Source: Planctomycetota bacterium (lineage in GTDB: Bacteria; Planctomycetota; Planctomycetia; Planctomycetales; Planctomycetaceae). From it: a DNA stretch of 40,804 bases. Made by a program: the position numbers and the translations under genes. The stretch spans positions 1 through 40,804 of the forward strand of contig JAQBWV010000031.1 of NCBI GenBank assembly GCA_027624335.1, given 5' to 3'. Below are positions 25,342 through 34,055 of the stretch, in pieces; positions within the stretch are counted from its first letter, which is position 1; the number at the start of each line of letters is the position of its first letter. Under the pieces are notes generated by a model. It saw nothing but the letters and a program-made list of their open reading frames with translations. It was not told the origin of the DNA and made no database searches.

Positions 25342-26052
25342 TCAGCCATGCATCTGGTATGCAGTCGGGACACTCATACGAGAGCCGTCAATCATCGTAT
25401 AGTCAATCGTTGCCTTCAGGGTCCGGTCGCGGCGGCACCGGCAATGATCCGCAACGAAGGTTCCGGCCCCCAGCCCCGGTGTCCCGATCATCAGCTTCAA
25501 TGATGTAAGGCGGTAACTCAGTTGATCAATCTCACGAGGCAGCGTCTGTGGCTCGCCATACTGACCAAGAGTCATGGGCCCGTCGAAATGAACGATAGGA
25601 GCCGTTGCTGGTGTCTTCCCGAACGCTGGCCGCACGGCCTTGCTGAAGCCAACGTACTGCGTTCCTCGATCCCGCACAGTCAACCTCATCCGATAGGTCC
25701 CGTCTGATTGCGGAGACACTTGAAATCTCGAGTATTGACCGGCTGCCTCAAAGAGCGTGAGATCGCCAATCATGAATGAACCTGCAAGCTCAACCGTCTC
25801 ATCGGAATCGGTCAGGTTTCCGTTTCCGTTTCGGTCAACGAAGAGTCGATCTCCGTCCCGGACGAGCCAGACTCGGTGCCGCGCCTGCGATCCGAATACT
25901 GCCAGACAGTACGATTGAGAGTTTTCGGCGTATTCCGGTTCGACGGAAATTTCACGCGCAATCCTGGTAAGGTCGACGTTGGTTCCGAACTCCGCGTTTG
26001 CAGATGTGATCGACCAGACCAGCATCACGATGGCTGTCATCAAACACTTCAT
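25342..26052 (-). CDS. Exported planctomycete protein with Asp/Asn metal-loop motif, truncated by UGA
   Basis: This is a 236-aa secreted protein of unknown function. ATG 26052 has GGAGG 8 nt upstream and opens a clear signal peptide (MKCLMTAIVMLVWSITSANA, then EF); a longer frame from 26187 adds 45 residues without a ribosome binding site. The body contains 'VWLVRDGDRLFVDRNGNGNLTDSDETVEL', an EF-hand-like D-x-N-x-N loop common in planctomycete exported proteins, then beta-rich segments ('FQVSPQSDGTYRMRLTVRDRG'). The frame ends in TGA at 25342, and an apparently genuine C-terminus continues in the same frame (25174-25341). The product is therefore probably truncated, or the gene is a pseudogene. 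Confidence 0.65.
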   Translation of the reverse strand: MKCLMTAIVMLVWSITSANAEFGTNVDLTRIAREISVEPEYAENSQSYCLAVFGSQARHRVWLVRDGDRLFVDRNGNGNLTDSDETVELAGSFMIGDLTLFEAAGQYSRFQVSPQSDGTYRMRLTVRDRGTQYVGFSKAVRPAFGKTPATAPIVHFDGPMTLGQYGEPQTLPREIDQLSYRLTSLKLMIGTPGLGAGTFVADHCRCRRDRTLKATIDYTMIDGSRMSVPTAYQMHG

Positions 26053-26254
26053 TGTTCTCGCCTCCGTATGTTTGCACAGGAAAGAGGTCAACACCTCACG
26101 AAGCTCGCCAGCGGAAAGGTCCACGTCAGCATTGTCACCGATAGAACGCGGCAAAACCAGATCGACGATTGAGTGCCGCTGCAACACAAGTAACAGTCAG
26201 TAGTGCCCTGTCTACTTTTTTGATGGGTACCACTGCCGTTTGGCCGTTACGAAT

Positions 26255-27247
26255 TCACGCCGGACCTTTGCCGCTTCGCTCCAACCGATCCATCCATTCC
26301 TGGACCTGAATCGCGTCGCCGTAAGTTGCTCCGACAGGAACCGGCTGCAGACCTCGAACGACTCGGCAGAAGCGACGCTGCTCCTCGGCCATCATGCCGC
26401 TGGCTCCGGCGGGGTCGGCTCGGATTTCCAGAGCCATTGGCCATTCGGCCTGCTCGCTCCATAACTCGATCGGGCGAGGGTTCGGACTGATTCGCGATGC
26501 CCAGCCATCTCCAAACACTTCCATCCGGTCGAAACCGCGAGGCGGCATGCCTGACGGAGTGAGATAAGATGCTGCGAACGTGGCGACCGGTCCGTTGTCC
26601 CAGGACAGCCGAGCGGAAGCCAGGTCGATTGCTCCGGTCGGCGTGCGGTGATACTGAAGGCTGAAGTGCGACGGTTCGGCCCGCTGTACCAGAACCTGCG
26701 TGGCGTAAAGATCGTGAACCATCGCGGCGTGCAGCGGATTTTCTCCGGCAAAGTCTTTCACGATACTGGCCGGCCTGTGACGGACGCAGTCAATATACGA
26801 AATCGGGCCGCGAGTCTGAGCCTCATCGCAAAGCTGCAGAAACTCGCTGTTGAACAGCACGATGTGTCCAATCATTAGATTCGCAGAGTTTGCCTCGATC
26901 AGCGGCTCCAGGCTGCGAGCCTCTTCGAGATCTCCCGAGATGGGCTTCTCCAGGAGTACCGTTTTGCCTGCTTTCAGTAATCTCCGAGTGACATCAACAT
27001 GCGCAGCTGTCGTACAGGCGACGATCCAGGCTTCGGCGTCCGATTCGGCGATCGCCCGATCAAGATCAGTCCAACCGGGTACGCCCGGCAGCAACGTGTC
27101 GAACTCCCGCAAACTTTCCGGTCGTCGAGCAACGATGCCAGCCAGTTCCGCCTCCGCCAGACCTGCCAGCGTCAATGCGTGAAGTTTTCCAAACCGCCCG
27201 AGACCAATGACTCCAGTCCGGACTGGAGTAAAGTGCTTTCCCGTCAC
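26255..27247 (-). CDS. Gfo/Idh/MocA family NAD(P)-dependent oxidoreductase
   Basis: This 330-aa protein is probably a cytoplasmic sugar or polyol dehydrogenase of the Gfo/Idh/MocA family; the substrate cannot be read from sequence. Rossmann glycine motif GLGRFG at residues 15-20 ('TGVIGLGRFGKLHALTL'), family motif EKP at 100-102 ('VLLEKPIS'), and 'MVHDLYATQ' (His178, Asp179) at the usual catalytic histidine region. I start at GTG 27247, preceded by AGGAG at 8 nt; the frame is open to ATG 27346, but that adds 33 residues with no ribosome binding site and pushes the Rossmann motif unusually far in. It lies 120 nt downstream of hflC on the same strand and may be co-transcribed. Confidence 0.88.
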   Translation of the reverse strand: MTGKHFTPVRTGVIGLGRFGKLHALTLAGLAEAELAGIVARRPESLREFDTLLPGVPGWTDLDRAIAESDAEAWIVACTTAAHVDVTRRLLKAGKTVLLEKPISGDLEEARSLEPLIEANSANLMIGHIVLFNSEFLQLCDEAQTRGPISYIDCVRHRPASIVKDFAGENPLHAAMVHDLYATQVLVQRAEPSHFSLQYHRTPTGAIDLASARLSWDNGPVATFAASYLTPSGMPPRGFDRMEVFGDGWASRISPNPRPIELWSEQAEWPMALEIRADPAGASGMMAEEQRRFCRVVRGLQPVPVGATYGDAIQVQEWMDRLERSGKGPA

Positions 27248-27367
27248 AGTGTGAGCTCCTGTTGTGTCGTCATCCCGCTCGAGGAATTCATTACCTGCGA
27301 GCGTCGACCTTGAAGTCCCTTCCTTAAGGAATGTGTCCAGGTACATTGGGCAATCGCTGTTGCCCCA

Positions 27368-28333
27368 TCACGGGATGCGTTGCGGAGGAAGCATTGTGGC
27401 TGATTCTGAACTTCCGGATGCCTTGAGCATTCCGAACAGATCGCTATCCGTTGACAGAATCAAGCGAGTGTCCGACTTGAGGGTCGTCTTCAGAACTTCC
27501 AGTCGCCGCAGAAACTCGTAGAACTCGGGAGATTTCCCATAGGCCTCAGCGGTCAGCTGGATGACCTGAGCGTCGGCTTCGCCGCGAATCTCTGCGGACT
27601 TCTGCTCCATCTCGCCCTCGATCTGGTCAAGTTCTTTTTGCGTTTGACCGAGGATGCGGTTCTGCTCTTCCAGTGCCTCCGATTCGTATAACTTTGCGAT
27701 CTTCAATCGCTCTGAAATCATCCGTGAGTAGACCGTCGCGCGGACCGAGGCGACGTAGTTGACTCGCTTGATTCGGACCCTGACCAGCTCCATCCCATAT
27801 TCCTTCAGGTCGACTCCGCTGAGAATCTCTTCTTCGACGTCGTCCCGTCCGTTTCCAGCAACCATGTCGGCTTCGGTGCGTTCGAGTTCCTCGGTCTCGT
27901 AGATCAATTCCGCGTTGGACTTCCGGACGACATCGATCAGGTTGTGACGTGCGACGACGTCGCGGACTGCTGAATCGACAAGGTCATCGAGAATTTTCTG
28001 CCCATGCGCCTCGGTCCGGACCTTCACAAAGAACGTCATCGGATCGCTGATGCGCCACCGTGCCCAGACGTCGATGTCGATTCGTTTCTTGTCTTTCGTT
28101 TGCATACTCTCGGGCGACCCGTCCCATGGAAGCAGCCGTTTTTCCAGGTAGTAAGCTTCCTGGATGAATGGCGTCTTGAAATGCAATCCGGAAGTCTGCA
28201 CGTCATCTACGGGCTTGCCGAACTCGGTCACGATGACCTGTGTTCCTTCTTCCACGACGAAAGTGCTGGAGAGCAGAACAATCGCAGCACCACTAAGTGT
28301 CGCTAATGTGGCGGTGAAAATCCGAGCCTTCAT
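27368..28333 (-). CDS. hflC: HflC, SPFH/band-7 membrane protein
   Basis: HflC forms with HflK a large membrane-anchored complex that surrounds and modulates the AAA protease FtsH. Seen in the 321-aa protein: N-terminal membrane anchor (~8-27), then the SPFH domain ('EEGTQVIVTEFGKPVDDVQTSGLHFKTPFIQEAYYLEKRLLPWDG'), 'RWRISDPMTFF', 'YGMELVRVRIKRVNY', a charged coiled coil ('LGQTQKELDQIEGEMEQKSAEIRGEADAQ'), and the C-terminal 'EFYEFLRRLEVLKTTLKSDTRLILSTDSDLF' segment typical of HflC. GGAGG sits 6 nt before the ATG, and the ATG overlaps the hflK stop (ATGA), so the two are translationally coupled. Confidence 0.93.
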   Translation of the reverse strand: MKARIFTATLATLSGAAIVLLSSTFVVEEGTQVIVTEFGKPVDDVQTSGLHFKTPFIQEAYYLEKRLLPWDGSPESMQTKDKKRIDIDVWARWRISDPMTFFVKVRTEAHGQKILDDLVDSAVRDVVARHNLIDVVRKSNAELIYETEELERTEADMVAGNGRDDVEEEILSGVDLKEYGMELVRVRIKRVNYVASVRATVYSRMISERLKIAKLYESEALEEQNRILGQTQKELDQIEGEMEQKSAEIRGEADAQVIQLTAEAYGKSPEFYEFLRRLEVLKTTLKSDTRLILSTDSDLFGMLKASGSSESATMLPPQRIP

Positions 28334-29427
28334 CGTGCACCTCCAGTCTTGACTGCGGGCTGCGGAGTCGCCTGATCGAGGTTCAGCAGAGGAAGCACAC
28401 CACGCACAGAATCGTCAATGATTGTCTTGCTGCCCGCCTGAGCGAGAATCTCTTCCATCGCCTCCAGGTAGAGCCGTTTCCGCGTCACGTCGGGCGCCTT
28501 TTCATATTCAGCAAGCTGGGCGAGGAAGCCGCTGACCTTGCCGGTCGTCGAGAGAACAACGCGATTCTGGTAACCCTCGGCCTCGGCGATCGTCTTGTCT
28601 CGCTCGCCTCGTGCCGCAGGGATCTTGCTGTTCCGCTCGCCTTGAGCCTCGTTCACCACCTGCTCCTTCTTCTGCCGGGCGCGGTTGACTTCCTGAAACG
28701 CGTCCTGAACTTCAACGGTCGGCGGCGAAGTGGTTTGCAGTTTGACGGTGATGATCTCAATGCCCGCCTCGAAATCATCCAGTTCTGCCTGGATCAGAGT
28801 CTCCGCCTCTGCGGCCAGCTGTTCCCGGCCAATCGTCAGCACATAGTCGATGCTGGAATCGCCCACGAGTTTTCGCATGACCGATTCGGACACATCACTG
28901 ATCGTGTCCGGCACGGCAGCGTTGACGTCGGATGTCATTCCGCTGGGCAGGTTGTTCAGGCCAACGCTCTCCGTGCTGCCAACTTTGAACAGAAAATCCA
29001 TCGGGTCTTTGATGCGGTACTGCACAACCCACTCAACGTGTCCCAGATTCAGGTCGCCAGTCAGCATCTCGGCCACGGCAAGATCGTCGGAACTGTCGGA
29101 AGCGAAGACGGTCTTGCGACCGGCCTGTGATGTTTCGAAGCCGAATTCCAGCGATTGGATCCGGTTAACCGGGACCTGGTAAACCGTGTCGATCGGCCAG
29201 GGCATCTTCATGTGAAGTCCGGGAGGCACGGTAGCGATCTTCCTGCCGAATCTGAGCACGACACCCTCGTCGCTCGCCTCGACGCGATAGAAGGCCGACT
29301 TGCCAAAGAACAGTACGAGCATGACGACGAACAGAATCGATATCGGTCGGATCTTCTTAATGATCTGATCCCAGGGGATGTCGCCGGGGTCGAATTCGCG
29401 GCGACCGAGATCGTTGTGTGAAGGCAT
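28330..29427 (-). CDS. hflK: HflK, SPFH/band-7 membrane protein
   Basis: HflK is the partner of HflC in the complex around FtsH. The 365-aa protein has a short cytoplasmic N-terminus ('DLGRREFDPGDIPWDQIIKKIRP'), one membrane helix (~27-45), and an SPFH domain ('VEASDEGVVLRFGRKIATVPPGLHMKMPWPIDTVYQVPVNRIQSLEFGF', 'GDLNLGHVEWVVQYRIKDP'). A coiled-coil segment follows ('DAFQEVNRARQKKEQVVNEAQ') with 'AEGYQNRVVLSTTGKVSGFLAQLAEYEKAPDVTRKRLYLEAMEEIL', the usual HflK tail. It lacks the Gly-rich N-terminal stretch of the E. coli protein. It is first in the hflK-hflC pair. The ribosome binding site is weak. FtsH is not in the window. Confidence 0.93.
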   Translation of the reverse strand: MPSHNDLGRREFDPGDIPWDQIIKKIRPISILFVVMLVLFFGKSAFYRVEASDEGVVLRFGRKIATVPPGLHMKMPWPIDTVYQVPVNRIQSLEFGFETSQAGRKTVFASDSSDDLAVAEMLTGDLNLGHVEWVVQYRIKDPMDFLFKVGSTESVGLNNLPSGMTSDVNAAVPDTISDVSESVMRKLVGDSSIDYVLTIGREQLAAEAETLIQAELDDFEAGIEIITVKLQTTSPPTVEVQDAFQEVNRARQKKEQVVNEAQGERNSKIPAARGERDKTIAEAEGYQNRVVLSTTGKVSGFLAQLAEYEKAPDVTRKRLYLEAMEEILAQAGSKTIIDDSVRGVLPLLNLDQATPQPAVKTGGAR

Positions 29428-29683
29428 AACGGGTAACGCCTGACCTGTTTGTGGGTTTCGTAATCAGCGATCACGTATTCGGCGATCACCCAGAGCGGAC
29501 GAATAAAAACTTTCCTCACCGCAGTTCTCTTCGATCCGAGTCTGGTGAGTGTAGTCCGCTCGCTCAGAAGATGCGCAACCAGCGGAAACGACTATCAATC
29601 GGCATCGTCTAAGGTGCGCTCCCCACCTGCTGCTCGACACGGTCTTCATGCTGATCAGTCATGGCAGGATCACTCGTCGTCTT

Positions 29684-30667
29684 TCACAACCTGCTCTCGA
29701 ATGCCTGCATCACTTCTTTGCCGTTGACATGTCGAAAGCAGACCGTCCCGATCATCCCCGGATAAGGGACGGGCAACGACGCACCTGTAAGAAAAACGAT
29801 CGTGTTCAAACTCAGCCAACGATCAATGGTGCCCGTGTTGATTTTCACCGCCTGGACATTCTTGATCGGGAGAACATCAATACTGCGGCTGAAGATACCA
29901 GTCCGGGCAAAGATGCGACTCGTTGTAATCACGAATACTTCGTTCTTCCAGCTGAGGTACTTGCAGAACCCCACGAAAACGAATCCGATGAAGAGTAGAA
30001 TGCCAGGCAACCCCGCCTGCACGAAGACAACAGCGCTCAACACTGCTCCGATCATTCCAATGATTGCCAGACTGGCGTACAGAACAAGTGGTTCCGAGCG
30101 GCTGTTGAAAAGTACTTCTTCAGCATCGTTCAGTAATTCGAGCAACTCCTTCGGAATCCTGGAACTCGTATCAGGTTCAGTGAAAGTTTCATCGTCCGTT
30201 TCCTGATCACCTTCAGGCAACAAGTCATCATCCTTGAGACCGGGCAGTTGGGCTTCGTCTGCCTCTTTCTGAGCGTTTTCATCTGCACCAGCAATGGCGT
30301 CAACCGGCGTCGTCAACGACACTCGCATGGACGCCAGGTCTTCACGTTCATCCGCTGTCAGATCACATTGTTCAAGCTGCTCAATGACCTCGATGGCTTT
30401 TGCCGGATCACCAGACTGCAATTGATCTCCGAGCCTGGACCAGAGGTCTCCCATGTGGATTTTGGCAGACGTATCCTCGTAGTCCATGAGTGGGGCTGGA
30501 GTCGGAACTTCATCCAGACTCATGGCCGCCAGGCATTGCCAGGGACCATTCTCTGTCGGAGAAATCAGAGATCGATCGGAAATCTTTCCAGACTCCCTCA
30601 GTACGTCCAACTGTGCCCTTGAGTACGGACCTTTGGCTCCTGTTTTCACTTTGACCCAGTAGGGCAT
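29684..30667 (-). CDS. GYF-domain plus bacterial PH-domain membrane protein
   Basis: This 327-aa protein starts with a GYF_2-type domain (~3-52: 'YWVKVKTGAKGPYSRAQLDVLRESGKISDRSLIS...GPWQCL'), a fold associated with binding proline-rich or other partner peptides. A helical segment and an acidic linker (~118-175) follow, then two membrane helices (~197-240, 'LVLYASLAIIGMIGAVLSAVVFV' and 'GILLFIGFVFVGFCKYL'). The C-terminus is a bacterial PH domain (bPH2; 'VFVITTSRIFARTGIFSRSIDVLPIKNVQAVKINTGTIDRWLSLNTIVFLTG'). It probably anchors in the inner membrane with both soluble domains on one face; the partner is unknown. It lies 256 nt upstream of hflK on the same strand, possibly in the same transcription unit. 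Confidence 0.8.
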   Translation of the reverse strand: MPYWVKVKTGAKGPYSRAQLDVLRESGKISDRSLISPTENGPWQCLAAMSLDEVPTPAPLMDYEDTSAKIHMGDLWSRLGDQLQSGDPAKAIEVIEQLEQCDLTADEREDLASMRVSLTTPVDAIAGADENAQKEADEAQLPGLKDDDLLPEGDQETDDETFTEPDTSSRIPKELLELLNDAEEVLFNSRSEPLVLYASLAIIGMIGAVLSAVVFVQAGLPGILLFIGFVFVGFCKYLSWKNEVFVITTSRIFARTGIFSRSIDVLPIKNVQAVKINTGTIDRWLSLNTIVFLTGASLPVPYPGMIGTVCFRHVNGKEVMQAFESRL

Positions 30668-31303
30668 TGGTCCGCTTTCACTGATCCTGCTGTGCCTTTG
30701 TGATCAATCGAATCGTCTTTCAACGGACATGCCTCAGCTCCGACGATCAGAATCGTTTCTTCGAAGGATCGTTCTGAACAGGATATCTTTGCCGCTGGCT
30801 GGACCTAAACCTGACCGAAACCAGCATCTTCTGGACTCATCATCACTCTTCCAATGCACTCAGCTCAAAAAAACGGTGACGAAGTTCAGCAGTTATCGTC
30901 AGCAAACCTTGAGGAGCTCGTTCAGAGGTAGCTGTGCCTCGATCACACATTGGCCCACCGGGTGGATTGCGAGGTAGCGAAAACGGTGGGGGTTGCAATG
31001 CCAGTGAAAGCGTCGGAACGTTTTGGCGGACAGAACTGCTGTCTCCTCGGAGACGGTGAGTCTTGATTGTTCTGGATATCGGCGACGCCAGTGGAAGTCA
31101 TGCTCACGTTGCTACTGCTGGCTTGTCCAGAATGCTTTCCGGGGTTCAACGTGCAGCAGGATTGCCCAGACGATCTCTTCTGGATTGTCTGAGTGCCGAA
31201 GGTCCCCGAGGTGTTCATCAGGATCACGCGGGCGGGGGCGTGAATCCGAAGGCGTAACGCACCATTCTGGCCGTCCCTCGGGAATTTTCACGAAGCCAGT
31301 GTT
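30668..31303. other. Intergenic region, no convincing gene
   Basis: About 640 nt lie between two minus-strand genes. The longest frame (minus, 30943-31227, 94 codons, Ser/Gln/Thr-rich) has a GTG start without a ribosome binding site and does not look like a protein. I see no RNA gene or strong terminator. Confidence 0.4.
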
Positions 31304-33043
31304 CTATCGGAAATCCGACGAACTGCCGGTGATTGACGATTCTACATCGACAATGCGGGCGGTCGGTTTAGCGAGGTCGACCAGAACGGGCTGAGGCGTG
31401 TCGACTCGTGCAAGATTCCCCGCCGAGTCACGAGCGACGACTCGGACATAAAGCCGCGGCGGAATCCCAGCTCCGACATTCCAGATGTACTGCCCGGTGT
31501 TGGGGAGCCAGTCGGTCATCTGTTCCCAGGGGCCGTTCGGGCTGGCTGAGTACGATAGCGCAATCGGACGATCTGCCAGCTTCTGGTCGGCTGCTTTCCA
31601 CGTAATCAGAATTCGGTTGGCATCTGCTCCCTGGCCCTGTTGCAGCGGAAACAGTGTTACGACGGGCGGGGATGAGTCGACCACAATGGCCACTTCAGGA
31701 CGCTCGCCAGGCTGAGGAGCAGGGTCAGTCAGCCCGGCTCCACTGACGACTCGCAGCGCGAAGCCATACACGCCGTCTGAGGGCACTTCGACCTCGAACG
31801 GGCTGCGGTGATCTTCGTCGATTCCATATCGATACCACTTTTCGCCGTTGTTCTGGCTGACGTACAGTTCGATCGTGGCAACACCGGATGGGCCGATGTC
31901 GTCAATTCGATAGTCGATGTTGAACCGGCGGCTCTTGACAGTGCGGTAGCCAGCTGTTTGCGGCTGCTCGTACGCTGGAATCTGGGCCGTGTTGGCGGTC
32001 CCCGGAATGGACGAAACATTTCGATCATGCCATGGCTGCGAGTTGTGTGGAAACCCTGTGGATTCCGGGATTCCACTGCCGAGCGTGCCGCTGCCAGGTC
32101 CCGGCAGAACGCCAGGATTCGGCGAGCCGAACGGAGATCCTGCCAGCGGATTTCCTGTGTAAACACTTGAGCCTGGAAGTGCCGTTCCGGTCGAAGTTCC
32201 GTTTCCGGTATTGCCTGGTAACGATCCGAACATCGGATTCAGTGCGAGTTGCCCCGGCGCCGGAGTCCCACCAGGAACAGAGTGCAAATTCTGCTCAGAG
32301 GCGATCGGAGAGTTGAAATCAGGGATCCCAGGGCCGATCAGAGATGGGTTGCCAGGTGTCGGACTTCCGACCGGGCTGATATCGACCTGGTACTGAGACT
32401 GAGCTTCGTTCCCTGCCGAATCGCGAGCACTTCCTCGGACGGCGACCAGCCCGCCCGCCGGAATCGACCAGCTGGTCTGCCCGGAGGCAGTCGGCTTAAC
32501 CGGAATCTGCTCCCAGGTCGTCATGCCTGTCTGCGTGAATTCAAGAGTGATCGACGTCGAATCGATGTTCACATCGCTGATTGACCACTGCAGCGCGATG
32601 CGTCCCGGTTCAGACTGCTTGAGGTCAATCTGAAGAGTTGGTTTTTTCGTGTCGACAACCACGATGAGCCCAGGCAGAAACGTGGCTCCACCGGGATGCA
32701 ACTGCCCGTCCCGTGCGACTGTCTGGACAGCGAACCAGTATTCACCATCGGTTGAGGCCTGGAAGTCAAAGCGTCCGGCCTGAGGATTGACCGTCTGCAC
32801 TGCCTGCCAGCGCTGCCCGTGATCCTGAGAAACGTAAAGTCGGACTTCCTGCGCCCCCAATCGAGCAATTTCCTGCGGATCGTACTGGTACGGAATCCGA
32901 AAGGCCTGTCGACTTGTGTAGATCGGGTCGGGCAGATTCGCCGCCGCAGACGGTGCCGCATCTCGAGAATATGGCTGACTTTGTGCGAATGCAGTATTGA
33001 TCAGGCCAATCAAGCCGCAGGCCAGAACTACGAGGTTCTTCAT
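31304..33043 (-). CDS. Exported protein with two Ig/FN3-like halves joined by a Gly/Pro/Ser/Asn linker
   Basis: This 579-aa secreted protein has a signal peptide (MKNLVVLACGLIGLINTAFA, then QS) and an excellent ribosome binding site (GGAGGAG, 5 nt before the ATG). The N-terminal half (~45-218) and C-terminal half (~360-565) have the same plan: 'VRLYVSQDHGQRWQAVQT' versus 'IELYVSQNNGEKWYRYGI'; 'STDGEYWFAVQTVARDG' versus 'PSDGVYGFALRVVSGAG'; 'IVVVDTKKPTLQIDL' versus 'AIVVDSSPPVVTLFPL'; 'VRGSARDSAGNEAQS' versus 'VRVVARDSAGNLARV'. Each half thus has two beta-sandwich units. Between them lies a ~140-residue Gly/Pro/Ser/Asn-rich linker. It is probably a periplasmic or surface binding or structural protein; the specific function is unknown. 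It is divergent from the giant surface gene. Confidence 0.82.
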   Translation of the reverse strand: MKNLVVLACGLIGLINTAFAQSQPYSRDAAPSAAANLPDPIYTSRQAFRIPYQYDPQEIARLGAQEVRLYVSQDHGQRWQAVQTVNPQAGRFDFQASTDGEYWFAVQTVARDGQLHPGGATFLPGLIVVVDTKKPTLQIDLKQSEPGRIALQWSISDVNIDSTSITLEFTQTGMTTWEQIPVKPTASGQTSWSIPAGGLVAVRGSARDSAGNEAQSQYQVDISPVGSPTPGNPSLIGPGIPDFNSPIASEQNLHSVPGGTPAPGQLALNPMFGSLPGNTGNGTSTGTALPGSSVYTGNPLAGSPFGSPNPGVLPGPGSGTLGSGIPESTGFPHNSQPWHDRNVSSIPGTANTAQIPAYEQPQTAGYRTVKSRRFNIDYRIDDIGPSGVATIELYVSQNNGEKWYRYGIDEDHRSPFEVEVPSDGVYGFALRVVSGAGLTDPAPQPGERPEVAIVVDSSPPVVTLFPLQQGQGADANRILITWKAADQKLADRPIALSYSASPNGPWEQMTDWLPNTGQYIWNVGAGIPPRLYVRVVARDSAGNLARVDTPQPVLVDLAKPTARIVDVESSITGSSSDFR

Positions 33044-33817
33044 TTCCGCTCCTCCGCCGGATTCAGCAGCTTGTTTGTGCCGGAACTCGCAATAGCCCGG
33101 TGATCAAACTGAAAAGTCGAATACCAGACTGAAAATTTGGCAGCGCAGCTTCCTGAAAGTCTGCCTGGAGTCCGGTGTCTCTCAGTCGGTATCGACGTGA
33201 GAAGATGTGCGGCTTGAACGGAATTCCCGGATTAGTCGGGGTATTCGCCTTCAATCACTGATCACCCCTGGGCCGAACATTCTGGATTTGCTCTTACAGG
33301 CGGCACGACCGGAAGGCAGCCTGTCCGGGACTTTCCCCACAGCACCGAGTCCCTGCATTCACCACTTTGATCGCGGTGTAAGGTGAGTTGATTCCTGCAA
33401 GTTCTGCGGTGGTGACCTCATGTCATTTACTGCGGGTTTGGGGTGTCACCACGGCTGCGGATTCAGTGGAGTCCAGGAACTCGCGGGAACCGACGCCCTG
33501 ACCGTGACGTCTCAACGTCCGGCGGGCCTCCAGGCTGGATTAGAGGAGATTTTTCGGTATCGGATCAGGCGGAGCGGCTGGAAGCCTCGAATATCGTCCT
33601 TCGCCAACACAGACGAATCAGGAATTCAGGCAGTATCTCGTGGTACTACTTGAACTTAGTGAGTGAACAGAGACAATATCACTGATCTGCGGGAAAGTCA
33701 GGAAATCGTGGTTTTGACGAATTATCGAGTCCGTATTCCCAAGGCATCAACACCGTTGTTCGGGCGCAACATTTGGCCTCGGACAAAACGCTCAAACTGT
33801 TGTCAATCTGGAGGTTA
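33044..33817. other. Left part of the long divergent intergenic region
   Basis: About 770 nt without a convincing gene; the small plus-strand frames (for example 33420-33653) have no ribosome binding site and no protein-like composition. One inverted repeat stands out: GTGGTGAC (33409-33416) with GTCACCAC (33445-33452), 8 bp and a 28-nt loop, which could occur by chance in a region this long. Confidence 0.35.
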
Positions 33818-34014
33818 CCTCACTTCAAAGGAGACTGGCACCGCCTTTGCAATGCCAGTTCCGGATGTAACTGCGGGGACCGCGCGGAGACTCTTCGTGA
33901 GTCGCGACGGAATCCGTACGAGCAGGGAAGCTCGCCGGTGAGGCCATAGATGGCATCACCACAACACTGAAGTGAGGGGCAGATGTGAGGTGCCGCGCTG
34001 CGGCCTCTCACATC
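33818..34014 (+). ncRNA. Candidate structured RNA element / leader of the giant surface gene
   Basis: Dense base pairing seen by eye. A 10-bp perfect stem (33818-33827 with 33968-33977) encloses several local hairpins: 33834-33859 (7 bp), 33889-33903 (GACTC/GAGTC), 33919-33934 (CGAGC/GCTCG) and 33937-33960 (GGTGA-GCCA / TGGC-TCACC, 9 bp with one mismatch). A further long hairpin follows (33982-34014: 8 bp, one wobble, one mismatch, 5 bp, 3-nt loop). Together they look like a multibranched RNA just before the start of the giant surface gene. I checked mentally against cobalamin, TPP, c-di-GMP, fluoride, RNase P and SRP signatures and found no match. It could instead be a short MITE-like element with 10-bp terminal inverted repeats. 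Confidence 0.4.
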
Positions 34015-34029
34015 CGGGGCATACAGAAC

Positions 34030-34047
34030 CGAGCTTTATTCGGGAGT
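34030..34047 (+). promoter_or_regulatory. Ribosome binding site partly inside a small hairpin
   Basis: CCGAG (34030-34034) can pair with TTCGG (34040-34044, one G-T pair) across a 5-nt loop. The second arm overlaps GGGAG (34043-34047), the likely Shine-Dalgarno 8 nt before ATG 34056, so folding could limit translation of the giant surface protein. The stem is short. Confidence 0.3.
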
Positions 34048-34055
34048 AACGTCAA

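Noticed and set aside
25342..25400. Selenocysteine codon at the in-frame TGA
   Set aside because: No strong hairpin with the expected apical loop directly follows, and Trp (TGG) fits the context; kept only as an alternative.
30943..31227. A 94-codon minus-strand frame in the gap before the duplicated Ig-like gene
   Set aside because: GTG start without Shine-Dalgarno; Ser/Gln/Thr-rich composition and no recognisable segment.
33420..33653. A 77-codon plus-strand frame in the long intergenic region
   Set aside because: No ribosome binding site and no protein-like pattern; overlaps an inverted repeat.
33818..33980. Cobalamin riboswitch, because of GGGAA, GGTG and ACTG in this order
   Set aside because: The conserved TCC and CCCGC parts are missing, and GGGAA lies in a hairpin loop, which does not fit the known fold.
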